A stretch of 64,000 bases of DNA, taken from positions 310,001-374,000 of the forward strand of contig NZ_LT629751.1 of the NCBI RefSeq assembly GCF_900104805.1, given 5' to 3'. This document shows positions 17,540-28,195 of this stretch, piece after piece. The translations under genes and the position numbers were made by a program. A model generated the notes under the pieces. That model saw only the letters and a program-made list of their open reading frames with translations, did not search any database and was not told where the DNA came from. The number at the start of each line of letters is the position of its first letter. Position 1 is the first letter of the stretch. This stretch comes from Pseudomonas oryzae (GTDB lineage: Bacteria > Pseudomonadota > Gammaproteobacteria > Pseudomonadales > Pseudomonadaceae).

Positions 17540-18372
17540 TGATCGAGCTCGGACGCGGCGCGCTGACCAAGATGGCGGTGCGCCTGGACAACCCGGTGCA
17601 GTACGCCCTGCGCCTGGACGACGCCGAGGTGGCGGTCAATCCGCTGCTCGGCAAGACCCTGCGCCTGGAGTTCCTCGGTGCCATCCACTGCAGCCACTGC
17701 GGCCGACGTACCAGGAAGAGCTACGCCCAGGGCTACTGCTATCCGTGCATGACCCGGCTGGCGCAGTGCGACAGCTGCATCGTCAGCCCGGAGAAGTGCC
17801 ACTACGACGCCGGTACCTGCCGCGAGCCGAGCTGGGGCGAGCAGTTCTGCATGACCGACCACGTGGTCTACCTGGCCAACTCCTCCGGGGTGAAGGTCGG
17901 CATCACCCGCGCCACCCAGCTGCCGACCCGCTGGCTCGACCAGGGCGCCAGCCAGGCGCTGCCGATCCTGCGCGTGGCGACCCGCCAGCAGTCCGGACTG
18001 GTCGAGGACCTGTTGCGCAGCCAGGTGGCGGACAAGACCAACTGGCGCGCGCTGCTCAAGGGCGACGCCGCGCCGGTCGACCTGCCGGCGGTGCGCGAAC
18101 AGTTGTTCGATACTTGTCGCGAAGGCCTCGAGGCCCTGCAGCAGCGCTTCGGCCTGCAGGCCATCCAGCCGCTGGCCGACGCGGAGGTGGTGACGATCCG
18201 CTACCCGGTCGAGGCCTACCCGAGCAAGATCGCCACCTTCGACCTGGACAAGAACCCGCTGGTCGAGGGCACCCTGCTCGGCATCAAGGGCCAGTACCTG
18301 ATCCTCGACAGCGGGGTGATCAACATCCGCAAGTACACCGCGTACCAGCTGGCGGCCAGCTGCCAGCCTTGA
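17539..18372 (+). CDS. DUF2797 protein with zinc-binding and GIY-YIG-like parts
   Basis: This 277-residue protein has paired CxxC-type cysteines in its first third (CSHCGRRT, CYPCMTRL, CDSC, plus CHYDAGTC), suggesting two structural metal sites. They are followed by VVYLANSSGVKVGITR, which looks like the start of a GIY-YIG nuclease fold. I know of no demonstrated function for the family. It is translationally coupled to the DUF1315 gene and precedes pepN, as in P. aeruginosa. Confidence 0.85.
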   Translation: MIELGRGALTKMAVRLDNPVQYALRLDDAEVAVNPLLGKTLRLEFLGAIHCSHCGRRTRKSYAQGYCYPCMTRLAQCDSCIVSPEKCHYDAGTCREPSWGEQFCMTDHVVYLANSSGVKVGITRATQLPTRWLDQGASQALPILRVATRQQSGLVEDLLRSQVADKTNWRALLKGDAAPVDLPAVREQLFDTCREGLEALQQRFGLQAIQPLADAEVVTIRYPVEAYPSKIATFDLDKNPLVEGTLLGIKGQYLILDSGVINIRKYTAYQLAASCQP

Positions 18373-18490
18373 GCCAGAGGCCGTCAGCAGGCACTCTTGG
18401 CTTCATCTCCCGAAGGCGCCGGGGTTGCCCGGCGCTGTCACCTTCCGCCTGCGGCGCCACGCCGTCGCGGGCTGCCAAGCCGAGGTTCCC

Positions 18491-21148
18491 ATGCGCAGCG
18501 AGCAACCGAAGACCATCCATCTCAAGGACTACCGGGTTCCCGACTACCTGATCGACGAGACCCATCTGACCTTCGAGCTGTTCGAGGACCATACCCTGGT
18601 CCATGCGCAACTGATCATGCGCCGCAACCCCGAGGCCGGCGCCGGCCTGCCGCCGCTGGTGCTCGACGGCCAGCAGCTCGAGCTGCTCTCCCTGGCCATG
18701 GACGACGTGCCGCTCGGCGGCGCCGACTACCTGCTCACCGACAGCCACCTGACCCTGCAGCCCAAGCGCGGCGAGTTCGTCATCGACAGCAGCGTGCGCA
18801 TCCACCCCGAGCGCAACACCGCGCTGGAGGGCCTGTACAAGTCCAGCGGGATGTTCTGCACCCAGTGCGAGGCCGAGGGCTTCCGCAAGATCACCTTCTA
18901 CCTCGACCGCCCGGACGTGATGAGCCGGTTCACCACCACGCTCAGCGCCGACAAGCAGGCCTATCCGATCCTACTGTCCAACGGCAACCCGATCGCCAGC
19001 GGCGAGGAAGAGGGCGGCCGCCACTGGGCCACCTGGCAGGACCCGTTCAAGAAGCCCGCCTACCTGTTCGCCCTGGTCGCCGGGGATCTGTGGTGCATCG
19101 AGGACAGCTTCCGCACCATGAGCGGCCGCGACGTCGCCCTGCGCATCTACGTCGAGCCGGAGAACATCGGCAAGCTGCAGCACGCCATGGACAGCCTGAA
19201 GAAGTCGATGCAGTGGGACGAGGAGGTCTACGGTCGCGAGTACGATCTGGACATCTTCATGATCGTCGCGGTCAACGACTTCAACATGGGCGCCATGGAG
19301 AACAAGGGCCTCAACATCTTCAACTCCAGCTGCGTGCTGGCCCACCCGGAAACCGCCACCGACGCCGCCCACCAGCGCGTCGAGGCGGTGGTCGCCCACG
19401 AGTACTTCCACAACTGGTCGGGCAACCGCGTCACCTGCCGCGACTGGTTCCAGCTGTCGCTGAAGGAAGGCTTCACCGTGTTCCGCGACGCCGAGTTCTC
19501 CGCCGACATGAACTCGCGCACGGTCAAGCGCATCGAGGACGTCGCCTTCCTGCGCACCCACCAGTTCGCCGAGGACGCCGGCCCCATGGCCCACCCGGTG
19601 CGCCCGGACGCCTACATGGAGATCTCCAACTTCTACACCCTGACCATCTACGAGAAGGGCGCGGAAGTGCTGCGCATGATCCACACCCTGCTCGGCGCCG
19701 AGAAGTTCCGCCAGGGTTCCGACCTGTACTTCGCCCGCCACGACGGCCAGGCGGTGACCTGCGACGACTTCGTCAAGGCCATGGAGGACGCCAGCGGCCA
19801 GGATCTGGCCCAGTTCAAGCGCTGGTACACCCAGTCCGGCACCCCGCGCCTCGCCGTGCAGGACTGCTACGACGCCCACGCCAAGACCTACACCCTGACC
19901 TTCCAGCAGAGCTGCCCGGCCACCCCCGGCCAGGAACACAAGCAGCCCTTCGTCATCCCGGTGGCCATGGGCCTGCTCGACGCCCACGGCCACGAGCTGC
20001 CGCTGCGCCTCTCCGGCGAGGCCGAAGCCGGCGGCACCTCGCGCGTGCTGGCGGTGACCGAGGCCGAGCAGAGCTTCACCTTCGTCGACGTGCCGACCCA
20101 GCCGCTGCCCTCGCTGCTGCGCGGGTTCTCCGCGCCGGTCAAGCTGAGCTTCCCCTACGGCCGCGACCAGCTGATGTTCCTCATGCAGCACGATTCCGAC
20201 GGCTTCAACCGCTGGGAAGCCGGCCAGCAGCTCGCCGTGCAGGTGCTGCAGGAGCTGGTCGGCCAGCAGCAGCGCAGCGAGCCGATGCACCTCGACCGCC
20301 GCCTGATCGAGGCGCTGCGCCACGTGCTGGCCGACCAGACGCTGGATGCGGCGATGGTCGCCGAGATGCTCGCCCTGCCGGCCGAGGCCTATCTCGCCGA
20401 ACTCAGCGAGGTGGCCGACATCGACGCCATCCACATCGCCCGCGAGTTCACTCGCCGGGAAATCTCCCGCGAGCTGTTCGACCTGCTGTGGGCGCGCTAC
20501 CAGGCCTGCCGCGAGGCCTCGCGCAGCACCCCGTATGCCGCCGACGCCACGCAGATCGCCCGCCGCAGCCTGCAGAACATCATCCTGTCCTACCTGATGC
20601 TGGCGCAGAGCGAGGAGGTCCTCGACGCCTGCGAGGAGCAGTTCGAGCACGCCGACAACATGACCGAGCGCCTCGCCGCGCTGGCCGTGCTGGTCAACTC
20701 GCCGTTCGACGCCGAGAAGGCCGGGGCGCTGGCCAAGTTCGCCGAGCACTTCAAGGACGACGCCCTGGTCATGGACCAGTGGTTCAGCGTGCAGGCCGGC
20801 TGCCCGCTGCCGGGCGGTCTGGAACGCGTGCAGGAGCTGATGCGCCACCCGGCCTTCACCCTGAAGAACCCCAACAAGGTGCGCGCGCTGATCGGCGCCT
20901 TCGCCAACCAGAACCACGTCAACTTCCACCGCATCGACGGCGCCGGCTACCGCTTCCTCGCCGACCAGGTGATCGCCCTCAACGCCCTCAACCCGCAGAT
21001 CGCCGCCCGCCAGCTGACCCCGCTGACCCGCTGGCGCAAGTACGACAACGCCCGTCAGGCGCTGATGCGCACCGAGCTGGAGCGCATCCTGGCCAGCGGC
21101 GAGCTGTCCAGCGACGTGTTCGAGGTGCTGAGCAAGAGCCTGGCGTAA
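18491..21148 (+). CDS. pepN: Aminopeptidase N (M1 family)
   Basis: PepN is a cytosolic zinc aminopeptidase that finishes ATP-dependent protein turnover by trimming peptides from the N-terminus. The 885-residue product has GAMEN (267-271) for the peptide N-terminus. The zinc motif HEYFH starts at His303, and the downstream Glu (LKEGFTVFRDAEFS) is the third ligand. Total length equals that of pseudomonad PepN. The start at 18491 gives the expected MRSEQPKTIHLKDY. The frame open to 18425 has no coding support. Confidence 0.97.
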   Translation: MRSEQPKTIHLKDYRVPDYLIDETHLTFELFEDHTLVHAQLIMRRNPEAGAGLPPLVLDGQQLELLSLAMDDVPLGGADYLLTDSHLTLQPKRGEFVIDSSVRIHPERNTALEGLYKSSGMFCTQCEAEGFRKITFYLDRPDVMSRFTTTLSADKQAYPILLSNGNPIASGEEEGGRHWATWQDPFKKPAYLFALVAGDLWCIEDSFRTMSGRDVALRIYVEPENIGKLQHAMDSLKKSMQWDEEVYGREYDLDIFMIVAVNDFNMGAMENKGLNIFNSSCVLAHPETATDAAHQRVEAVVAHEYFHNWSGNRVTCRDWFQLSLKEGFTVFRDAEFSADMNSRTVKRIEDVAFLRTHQFAEDAGPMAHPVRPDAYMEISNFYTLTIYEKGAEVLRMIHTLLGAEKFRQGSDLYFARHDGQAVTCDDFVKAMEDASGQDLAQFKRWYTQSGTPRLAVQDCYDAHAKTYTLTFQQSCPATPGQEHKQPFVIPVAMGLLDAHGHELPLRLSGEAEAGGTSRVLAVTEAEQSFTFVDVPTQPLPSLLRGFSAPVKLSFPYGRDQLMFLMQHDSDGFNRWEAGQQLAVQVLQELVGQQQRSEPMHLDRRLIEALRHVLADQTLDAAMVAEMLALPAEAYLAELSEVADIDAIHIAREFTRREISRELFDLLWARYQACREASRSTPYAADATQIARRSLQNIILSYLMLAQSEEVLDACEEQFEHADNMTERLAALAVLVNSPFDAEKAGALAKFAEHFKDDALVMDQWFSVQAGCPLPGGLERVQELMRHPAFTLKNPNKVRALIGAFANQNHVNFHRIDGAGYRFLADQVIALNALNPQIAARQLTPLTRWRKYDNARQALMRTELERILASGELSSDVFEVLSKSLA

Positions 21149-21160
21149 GCCGGGCAGACC

Positions 21161-21205
21161 CGAGGCCGCGTCGGCACCTGTTGCCGGCGCGGCCTCGGCG
21201 TTTCT
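21161..21205 (+). terminator. Terminator-like hairpin after pepN
   Basis: A 15-bp stem with one G-T pair and a 7-base loop (ACCTGTT), 12 bases after the pepN stop, is followed by GCGTTTCTG. The T tract is short. Confidence 0.6.
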
Positions 21206-21228
21206 GTCGTCCGCTCGGCGGCGACGTC

Positions 21229-21672
21229 TCAGTCGGGAGTCTCCGCCTCGACCAGCGCGGCCAGCTGGAGCAGCGACTCCTGCCAGCCGAGGTAGCACTC
21301 TTCGGAGGGAATGGCGTCGGGGATGCCTTCCTGCACGATGCTCAGCTCGGTGCCGCAGGACGCCGCACGCAGCTCGACCGTGGTGTGCATGGCGCCGGGC
21401 AGGCTTGGGTCGTCGAACTGGTCCGAGTAGCGCAGGCGCTGATGGGGCACCAGCTCGAGGTAGTCGCCGCCGAAGGCGTGCTCCTTGCCGGTGGTGAAGT
21501 TGCTGAACGACATCCGGTAGCTGCCGCCGACCCTGGCGTCGAGATGGTGGACCTTGCCGGTGAAGCCGCTGGGTGGCAGCCACTTGGCCAGGGCGTCGGC
21601 ATCGAGGAAGGCGCGGTAGATGCGTTCGGGTGTCGCCCGCAGGACGCGGTGCAGTCGAATGGTGGAGGGCAT
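21229..21672 (-). CDS. SRPBCC/AHSA1-like protein
   Basis: A 147-residue START-like protein of the AHSA1 (activator of Hsp90 ATPase homologue) type. Family features are IRLHRVLRATPERIYRAFLDADALAKWLPP at the N-terminus and GTELSIVQEGIPDAIP plus a C-terminal amphipathic helix (YLGWQESLLQLAALVE). These domains bind hydrophobic ligands, and the ligand here is unknown. I chose ATG 21672 because GGAGAA lies 7 bases upstream. The long in-frame extension toward gcvT is not coding. Confidence 0.88.
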   Translation of the reverse strand: MPSTIRLHRVLRATPERIYRAFLDADALAKWLPPSGFTGKVHHLDARVGGSYRMSFSNFTTGKEHAFGGDYLELVPHQRLRYSDQFDDPSLPGAMHTTVELRAASCGTELSIVQEGIPDAIPSEECYLGWQESLLQLAALVEAETPD

Positions 21673-21770
21673 GCTGACTTCTCCTCTCGCTGTCGGTAGC
21701 CGGGATGGGGGCCGGCGGGCTCCCGGACAGTTGAGGATAGTTCGCGCCCCCGGCGGGTCCCGGGGGCAGC

Positions 21771-21795
21771 GACCGGCGGCAGTGCGCCGCCGGTC
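21771..21795 (-). terminator. Hairpin downstream of gcvT
   Basis: A 10-bp perfect inverted repeat (GACCGGCGGC/GCCGCCGGTC) with a 5-base loop lies 12 bases beyond the gcvT stop. It has no T tract. Confidence 0.4.
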
Positions 21796-21806
21796 CGGTG
21801 CGGCCT

Positions 21807-22931
21807 TCAGCCGCGGTAGTAGCGCTGCGGCACGAACGGGGTCCTGACCACCTGCATGGCCACGCGCTTGCCGCGCACCATGGCCCAGACCGCGCTGCCC
21901 AGTTCGGCGTGGGCGCTGGCGACGTAGCCCATGGCCAGCGGCGCGCCCAGGCTGGGGCCGAAGCCGCCGCTGCTCACCTTGCCGATCACGGCGCCCTCGG
22001 CGTCGACGATCTCCGCGCCCTCGCGCACCGGCACGCGCTCCTGCGGCAGCAGGCCGACGCGCTTGCTGGCCACGCCGTCCCGCTGCTGGGCGAAGATCTG
22101 CGCCGCGCCGGGGAAGCCGCCTTCGCGCGCACCGCCCACGCGGCGGGCCTTGGAGATCGCCCACTGCAGGCTGGCCTCGACCGGCGTGGTGGCGGTGCTC
22201 ATGTCGTGGCCGTACAGGCACAGGCCGGCTTCCAGGCGCAGCGAGTCGCGCGCGCCGAGGCCGATCGGCTGGACTTCCGCCTCGCCGAGCAGGGCGCGGG
22301 CCAGGGTTTCGGCATGCTCGACCGCCACGGAGATCTCGAAGCCGTCCTCGCCGGTGTAGCCGGAGCGGCTGACGTAGCAGTCGACGCCGAGCAGGGCCAC
22401 GCTGGCGAACTGCATGAAGGTCATCTGCGCCACCTGCGGCGCCAGGCGGGCGAGCACGTCCACCGCCTTCGGCCCCTGCAGGGCGAGCAGGGCGCGCGAC
22501 TCGAACAGCGACTCGACGGCGCAGTCGGCGCCGAGATGCCGCTGCAGGTGGGCGAGGTCCTGCTCCTTGCAGGCGGCGTTGACCACCAGGAACAGGCAGT
22601 CGGGGGCGAGGCGGGCGACCATCAGGTCGTCGAGGATGCCGCCGTCGTCGGCGGTGAACAGCGCGTAGCGCTGCAGGCCCACCGGCAGGTCGAGGATGTC
22701 CACCGGCACCAGGCGCTCCAGCGCCGCGGCGGCCTGCGTACCGCGCAGGATGATCTGGCCCATGTGCGAGACGTCGAACAGGCCGGCCTGCTCGCGGCAG
22801 TGCAGGTGTTCCTTGAGTACGCCGAGCGGGTACTGCACCGGCATCTCGTAGCCGGCGAAGGGCACCATCTTGGCGCCGAGCTCTAGGTGCAGGGCGTGCA
22901 GCGGGGTACGGGCGAGGCTTGCGGTGGTCAC
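21807..22931 (-). CDS. gcvT: Aminomethyltransferase (glycine cleavage T protein)
   Basis: GcvT transfers the methylene group of glycine from the lipoylated H protein to tetrahydrofolate, releasing ammonia. The 374-residue product starts at GTG 22931 ([17 protein letters not shown]), preceded by GGAG. Conserved pieces are [31 protein letters not shown] and [12 protein letters not shown]. The C-terminal [13 protein letters not shown] barrel segment is present. It lies downstream of sdaA on the same strand, as in the P. aeruginosa gcv2 cluster, but gcvP, gcvH and glyA are not adjacent here. Confidence 0.94.
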   Translation of the reverse strand: MTTASLARTPLHALHLELGAKMVPFAGYEMPVQYPLGVLKEHLHCREQAGLFDVSHMGQIILRGTQAAAALERLVPVDILDLPVGLQRYALFTADDGGILDDLMVARLAPDCLFLVVNAACKEQDLAHLQRHLGADCAVESLFESRALLALQGPKAVDVLARLAPQVAQMTFMQFASVALLGVDCYVSRSGYTGEDGFEISVAVEHAETLARALLGEAEVQPIGLGARDSLRLEAGLCLYGHDMSTATTPVEASLQWAISKARRVGGAREGGFPGAAQIFAQQRDGVASKRVGLLPQERVPVREGAEIVDAEGAVIGKVSSGGFGPSLGAPLAMGYVASAHAELGSAVWAMVRGKRVAMQVVRTPFVPQRYYRG

Positions 22932-23077
22932 GTGACGCTCTCCAGTGGGGTGCGCGCGGGCGCACCGGGGGGGAATGCCCGGCGCGGCGCCGGGACTGTC
23001 GGGGGAAGGATAGTCACAGGCCGGCGCGGCGCTGTGAAGAGGGCACGACGCGGCCGGTGGCGGTCGCGTCGCACGGA

Positions 23078-24439
<1,362 letters not shown>

Positions 24440-24539
24440 GGCGAGGCCTCCGTGTTGCCTGACACTCTACCCCTTCACGGGCGTCCGTGCCGGCATGGCT
24501 CGGCCGTCTGTCGGAGGAGTCGCGTCGCCGGCGCCCGGC

Positions 24540-24845
24540 TCAGTCGCACTTCACCTCTTCCTTGAACTCGTCGTACTTGACGTCCTGCTTGATCCGGCAG
24601 CGGCCGTCGCGGAACTCGTCCTTCCACTCGCCGTGCCACCAGGCGCCGCGGCCGCCCTTGCACTTGATCTCGCGCTTGAATTCGTCGTCTTCGGACTCGA
24701 GCTTGACCCGGCAGGGGCCGTCCCAGAACTCTTCCTTGCGCTCGTCGCCCCAGTCGCGCCACCAGCGGCGGTCGTGGTCGGCGAGCGCGGCGTTGGCGGT
24801 GCAGAGCAGGCAGAGGCCGAGCAGGGCGGGGAAAGGCTTGGTCAT
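24540..24845 (-). CDS. Small secreted protein with two 25-residue Cys repeats
   Basis: A 101-residue protein with a clear signal peptide (about 1-22, ending ANAALA). It has two tandem 25-residue repeats at 38-62 and 76-100. Each repeat follows the pattern EF-x-DG-x-CR-x-K ... DEFK-x-E-x-KC, with cysteines 17 apart (C45/C62 and C83/C100). Charged residues dominate. The four cysteines suggest two periplasmic disulfides, one per repeat. Function is unknown. The gene stands alone between sdaA and csiR. Confidence 0.75.
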   Translation of the reverse strand: MTKPFPALLGLCLLCTANAALADHDRRWWRDWGDERKEEFWDGPCRVKLESEDDEFKREIKCKGGRGAWWHGEWKDEFRDGRCRIKQDVKYDEFKEEVKCD

Positions 24846-24867
24846 GGCGGGTTCCAGGAGTCTGCAG

Positions 24868-24892
24868 GACAGGGCCGACGAGCGGCCTGTCC
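24868..24892 (-). terminator. Possible terminator of csiR
   Basis: GGACAGG and CCTGTCC with further GC pairs form a hairpin with a single bulge in the 83-base gap after csiR. No T tract is present. Confidence 0.3.
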
Positions 24893-24928
24893 ATCAGACA
24901 GCGGCAACGGCGAAAGTGCTGCAGGCGT

Positions 24929-25645
24929 TCAGGCGCGCGCGGCGACCGCCTCGCGGCTGGCCAGGCCCTGCGCCTTCATCAGCTCGGTGATGATCGGCAC
25001 CGGCCCCATCAGGTGCTCGCGCATCAGCCGGCAGGCGCGCTCCTGGTCACGGGCGAGGATCGCCTCGATCAGCGTGGCGTGTTCGCGGCGCTTGGCCTCC
25101 AGCGCCTGCTCGGAGAACACCGTGTGCTGCAGCCACAGGTGGCGGTAGCGCTCGGCCTGGTCGAACAGGTAGGCGCGCACCTGCAGCAGCTGTGCCGAGC
25201 CACAGCCGGCGACGATGGCCGTGTGGAACGCCTTGTGACGGGCATCCCAGAGACTGAGCTGCTCCTCGGCGTTGCGCACCTCGACCACCTTGGTCAGGGT
25301 GTGGGCGCGGGCAAGGATTTCCGCCTCCCAGGCGTCGTCGCCGCGCTCGATGGCCAGGCCGAGCAGCATGGCCTCGAGGTTGGCGCGGGCGTCGTAAATA
25401 TCGAACAGCTCATCCAGTGACATCGGCGCCACCCGGTAGCCGCGCTGGCTGATCGCCACCACCAGGCGCTCGGCCACCAGTTGCGACAAGGCTTCGCGCA
25501 GCGGGCCGACGCCCAGCCCGTAGCGGGCCTTCAGGCCACTCATCAGCAGCTTCTCACCGGGGCTGAACACGCCGCGAATGATGTCGCGCTTGAGCAGCTG
25601 ATGCCCGCGGATCGCCAGATTCTCTTGGGAAACAAGGGTTTCCAT
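24929..25645 (-). CDS. csiR: GntR/FCD family regulator, CsiR type
   Basis: A 238-residue GntR-family regulator. The N-terminal winged helix-turn-helix (about 10-75) contains LLKRDIIRGVFSPGEKLLMSGLKARYGLGVGPLREALSQLV. The C-terminal FCD ligand-binding domain (about 85-225) has the metal-binding Asp/His pattern. It is divergent from csiD, as the glutarate-responsive repressor CsiR is in other bacteria, which supports the name. I chose ATG 25645 because GGAAGG lies about 9 bases upstream; ATG 25654 has the site directly abutting it. It probably represses the csiD operon and is relieved by glutarate (inference from family). Confidence 0.86.
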   Translation of the reverse strand: METLVSQENLAIRGHQLLKRDIIRGVFSPGEKLLMSGLKARYGLGVGPLREALSQLVAERLVVAISQRGYRVAPMSLDELFDIYDARANLEAMLLGLAIERGDDAWEAEILARAHTLTKVVEVRNAEEQLSLWDARHKAFHTAIVAGCGSAQLLQVRAYLFDQAERYRHLWLQHTVFSEQALEAKRREHATLIEAILARDQERACRLMREHLMGPVPIITELMKAQGLASREAVAARA

Positions 25646-25729
25646 GCTCGCCATCCTTCCTCGTGATGCCCGGCCATCATACCCAAAGGCGGGCGGAGTG
25701 GGCCTTTCGTCCGCACGTGTTGGAAATTT

Positions 25730-25758
25730 TTGACATCAGTAAAAAATGTCGATATTTT
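25730..25758 (+). promoter_or_regulatory. csiD promoter with overlapping operator-like inverted repeat
   Basis: A perfect -35 TTGACA (25730-25735) is followed after 17 bases by TATTTT (25753-25758). The inverted repeat GACAT-N9-ATGTC (25732-25750) starts in the -35 and fills the spacer. The region is AT-rich against a very GC-rich background. The location between divergent csiR and csiD makes it the likely CsiR operator. Confidence 0.65.
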
Positions 25759-25822
25759 TCGAATACGCCGACAGTAAACAAAAACATCTCACTCATCCGT
25801 CGACCTGTCCAGGAGCGCCACC

Positions 25823-26794
25823 ATGAGCACCGTCGTCCAACTCAAGCCCGCCGCCCAGCCGATCGAACCCCAGGGCTTCACCCTGGCGCCGTCCGCCATC
25901 TCGCCGCGCCTGCTGCAGCTGACCTTCCCGCGCAGCATCGTCGAGGCTTACCTCGCCGCGACCGCCGAGTACCCGGTGCAGGCGCTGGAGTACAAGTCGT
26001 TCCTGCGCTTCCGCTGCGCGCGACTGCTCGACGAGCTGTGTGCCCACACCCTGCAGCCGCTGCTGATCGAAACCCTGGCCGACCGCGACACCGGTGCCCT
26101 GCTGATCACCCCCGAGGGGCTGGATTCGGTCGAGCAGGCCGAGGACATGGTCAAGTTCACCACCGCCGTGGCCCACCTGTTCGGCCGCTCCAACTACGAC
26201 GCCATGAGCGGGCAGTACTACGCGCGCTTCGTGGTGAAGAACGAGGACAACTCCGACAGCTACCTGCGCCAGGCCCACCGCGTGATGGAACTGCACACCG
26301 ACGGCACCTTCGTCGAGCAGGACACCGACTACGTGCTGATGCTGAAGATCGACGAGCAGAACATGGAAGGCGGCAACTCGCTGCTGCTGCACCTGGACGA
26401 CTGGGAGGGCCTGGAGCACTTCTACAGCCACCCGCTGGCTCGCCGCGAGATGCGCTGGAGCGCGCCGCCGAGCAAGAACGTGACCAAGGACATCTACCAC
26501 GCGGTGTTCGATACCGACGTCGCCGGTCGCCCGATCATCAGCTACATCGACCAGTTCGTGCAGCCGAAGAACTTCGAGGAAGGCAACTGGCTTGCCGATC
26601 TCGGTGACTCCATCGAGAACAGCCCGGCCAAGCTGTCGGTGCGTGTGCCGGTAGGCAGCTTCCTGCTGATCAACAATCACTGCTGGCTGCACGGCCGCGA
26701 CCGCTTCATCGCCCATCCGGGCCTGCGCCGTGAGCTGATGCGCCAGCGCGGCTACTTCACCCACAAGAAGGTGCTGCGCCAGCCGCGTCAGTAA
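25823..26794 (+). CDS. csiD: Glutarate 2-hydroxylase CsiD/GlaH
   Basis: CsiD is a non-haem Fe(II)/2-oxoglutarate oxygenase that hydroxylates glutarate to L-2-hydroxyglutarate, giving succinate and CO2. The 323-residue product keeps the iron facial triad: His158 and Asp160 (ELHTDG) and His290 (CWLHGRDRF). The following arginine-rich segment would bind 2-oxoglutarate. AGGAG precedes the ATG. It is first in an operon with lhgO and an aminotransferase. Together they allow degradation of glutarate arising from lysine or cadaverine breakdown. Confidence 0.93.
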   Translation: MSTVVQLKPAAQPIEPQGFTLAPSAISPRLLQLTFPRSIVEAYLAATAEYPVQALEYKSFLRFRCARLLDELCAHTLQPLLIETLADRDTGALLITPEGLDSVEQAEDMVKFTTAVAHLFGRSNYDAMSGQYYARFVVKNEDNSDSYLRQAHRVMELHTDGTFVEQDTDYVLMLKIDEQNMEGGNSLLLHLDDWEGLEHFYSHPLARREMRWSAPPSKNVTKDIYHAVFDTDVAGRPIISYIDQFVQPKNFEEGNWLADLGDSIENSPAKLSVRVPVGSFLLINNHCWLHGRDRFIAHPGLRRELMRQRGYFTHKKVLRQPRQ

Positions 26795-26803
26795 CACCTT
26801 CGC

Positions 26804-26846
26804 GCCCGTTCATGCTCTGCTAGGCGCCTGCAGGGCATGAACGGGC
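26804..26846 (+). promoter_or_regulatory. Large hairpin between csiD and lhgO
   Basis: A 12-bp perfect stem (GCCCGTTCATGC/GCATGAACGGGC) with a 19-base loop lies 9 bases after csiD. It has no T tract, so it may protect the csiD 3' end or attenuate lhgO rather than fully terminate. Confidence 0.55.
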
Positions 26847-26926
26847 CTTGAGCCATTCGCTGGGGCGGAAACCTGCGTGCGTCGCCCCGCGTGCCCCATA
26901 ACCATCACTCGACAAGGGCAGACAAG

Positions 26927-28156
26927 GTGTACGACTTCATCATCATCGGCGGCGGCATCATCGGCATGTCCACCGCCATGCAACTGCTCCGCGCCTACCC
27001 GGACTGCCGTATGCTGCTGCTGGAGAAGGAATCCGCTCCGGCGCGCCATCAGACCGGCCACAACAGCGGTGTGATCCACGCCGGCGTCTACTACACCCCC
27101 GGCAGCCTCAAGGCGCGCTTCTGCCTGGCCGGCAACCGCGCGACCAAGGAGTTCTGCACCGAGAACGGCATCCGCTTCGACGAGTGCGGCAAGCTCCTGG
27201 TCGCCACCAACGAGCTGGAGATGCAGCGCATGAAGGCGCTGTGGGAGCGTACCGCCGCCAACGGCCTGGAGCGCGAATGGCTGAGCGCCGAGCAGCTGCG
27301 CGAGCGCGAGCCGAACATCACCGGCATCGGCGGCATCTTCGTGCCGTCCAGCGGCATCGTCAGCTACGCCGAGGTCGCCGCGGCCATGGCCCGCGAGTTC
27401 CAGATGCGTGGCGGCGAGATCCGCTACGGCACCGAGGTGGTCGGTCTCGAGGAGCGCCCCACCGAGATGGTGGTGAAGACCTCCGCCGGCGAGTTCAGCA
27501 GCCGCTTCATGGTTTCCTGCTCGGGGCTGATGGCCGACCGCGTGGTGCGCATGCTCGGCCTCGACCCGGGCTTCAGCATCTGCCCGTTCCGCGGCGAGTA
27601 CTACCTGCTGCCGGCCGAGCACAACCGCATCGTCAACCACCTGATCTACCCGATCCCCGACCCGTCCATGCCGTTCCTCGGCGTGCACCTGACGCGGATG
27701 ATCGACGGCACCGTCACCGTCGGCCCCAACGCGGTGCTGGCGCTCAAGCGCGAGGGCTACCGCAAGCGCGACATCTCGCTGTCCGACACCTTCGCCATGC
27801 TCACCGACCCGGGCATCCTCAAGGTGCTGAAGAACAACCTGCGCCCCGGCCTGGTGGAGATGCGCAACTCGCTGTTCAAGCGCGGCTACCTGCAGGAAGT
27901 GCGCAAGTACTGCCCGAGCATCGAACTCAAGGACCTCAAGCCCTACCCGGCGGGCGTGCGCGCCCAGGCGGTATCCCGCGAGGGCAAGCTGATCGAGGAC
28001 TTCCTGTTCCGCAACACGCGGCGCAGCGTCAACGTGTGCAACGCGCCGTCGCCGGCGGCCACCTCGGCCATCCCGATCGGTGCCTACATCATCGAGCAGA
28101 TCGACGCCCAGCTCGCCGACCTGCCCGGGTTCAACAGGCAGCGCCAGACCGCCTGA
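26927..28156 (+). CDS. lhgO: L-2-hydroxyglutarate dehydrogenase/oxidase LhgO
   Basis: LhgO is an FAD enzyme that oxidises L-2-hydroxyglutarate to 2-oxoglutarate and passes electrons to the respiratory chain. From GTG 26927 the product has 409 residues. It begins MYDFIIIGGGIIGMSTA with the dinucleotide motif GGGIIG at 8-13. RHQTGHNSGVIHAGVYY and the C-terminal NVCNAPSPAATSAIPIG motif are typical. AAGGG lies 8 bases upstream of GTG. A GTG at 26891 is in frame but adds a non-family leader. The product of CsiD is its substrate. Confidence 0.92.
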   Translation: MYDFIIIGGGIIGMSTAMQLLRAYPDCRMLLLEKESAPARHQTGHNSGVIHAGVYYTPGSLKARFCLAGNRATKEFCTENGIRFDECGKLLVATNELEMQRMKALWERTAANGLEREWLSAEQLREREPNITGIGGIFVPSSGIVSYAEVAAAMAREFQMRGGEIRYGTEVVGLEERPTEMVVKTSAGEFSSRFMVSCSGLMADRVVRMLGLDPGFSICPFRGEYYLLPAEHNRIVNHLIYPIPDPSMPFLGVHLTRMIDGTVTVGPNAVLALKREGYRKRDISLSDTFAMLTDPGILKVLKNNLRPGLVEMRNSLFKRGYLQEVRKYCPSIELKDLKPYPAGVRAQAVSREGKLIEDFLFRNTRRSVNVCNAPSPAATSAIPIGAYIIEQIDAQLADLPGFNRQRQTA

Positions 28157-28195
28157 GCCCCGAATGCCTTGCCCAACCCCCATGGAGCGTGCGTC

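Noticed and set aside
18397-21699. 1100-codon plus-strand frame over pepN
   Set aside because: Arg/Pro/Ala-rich, lies in a different frame of pepN, and has no domain.
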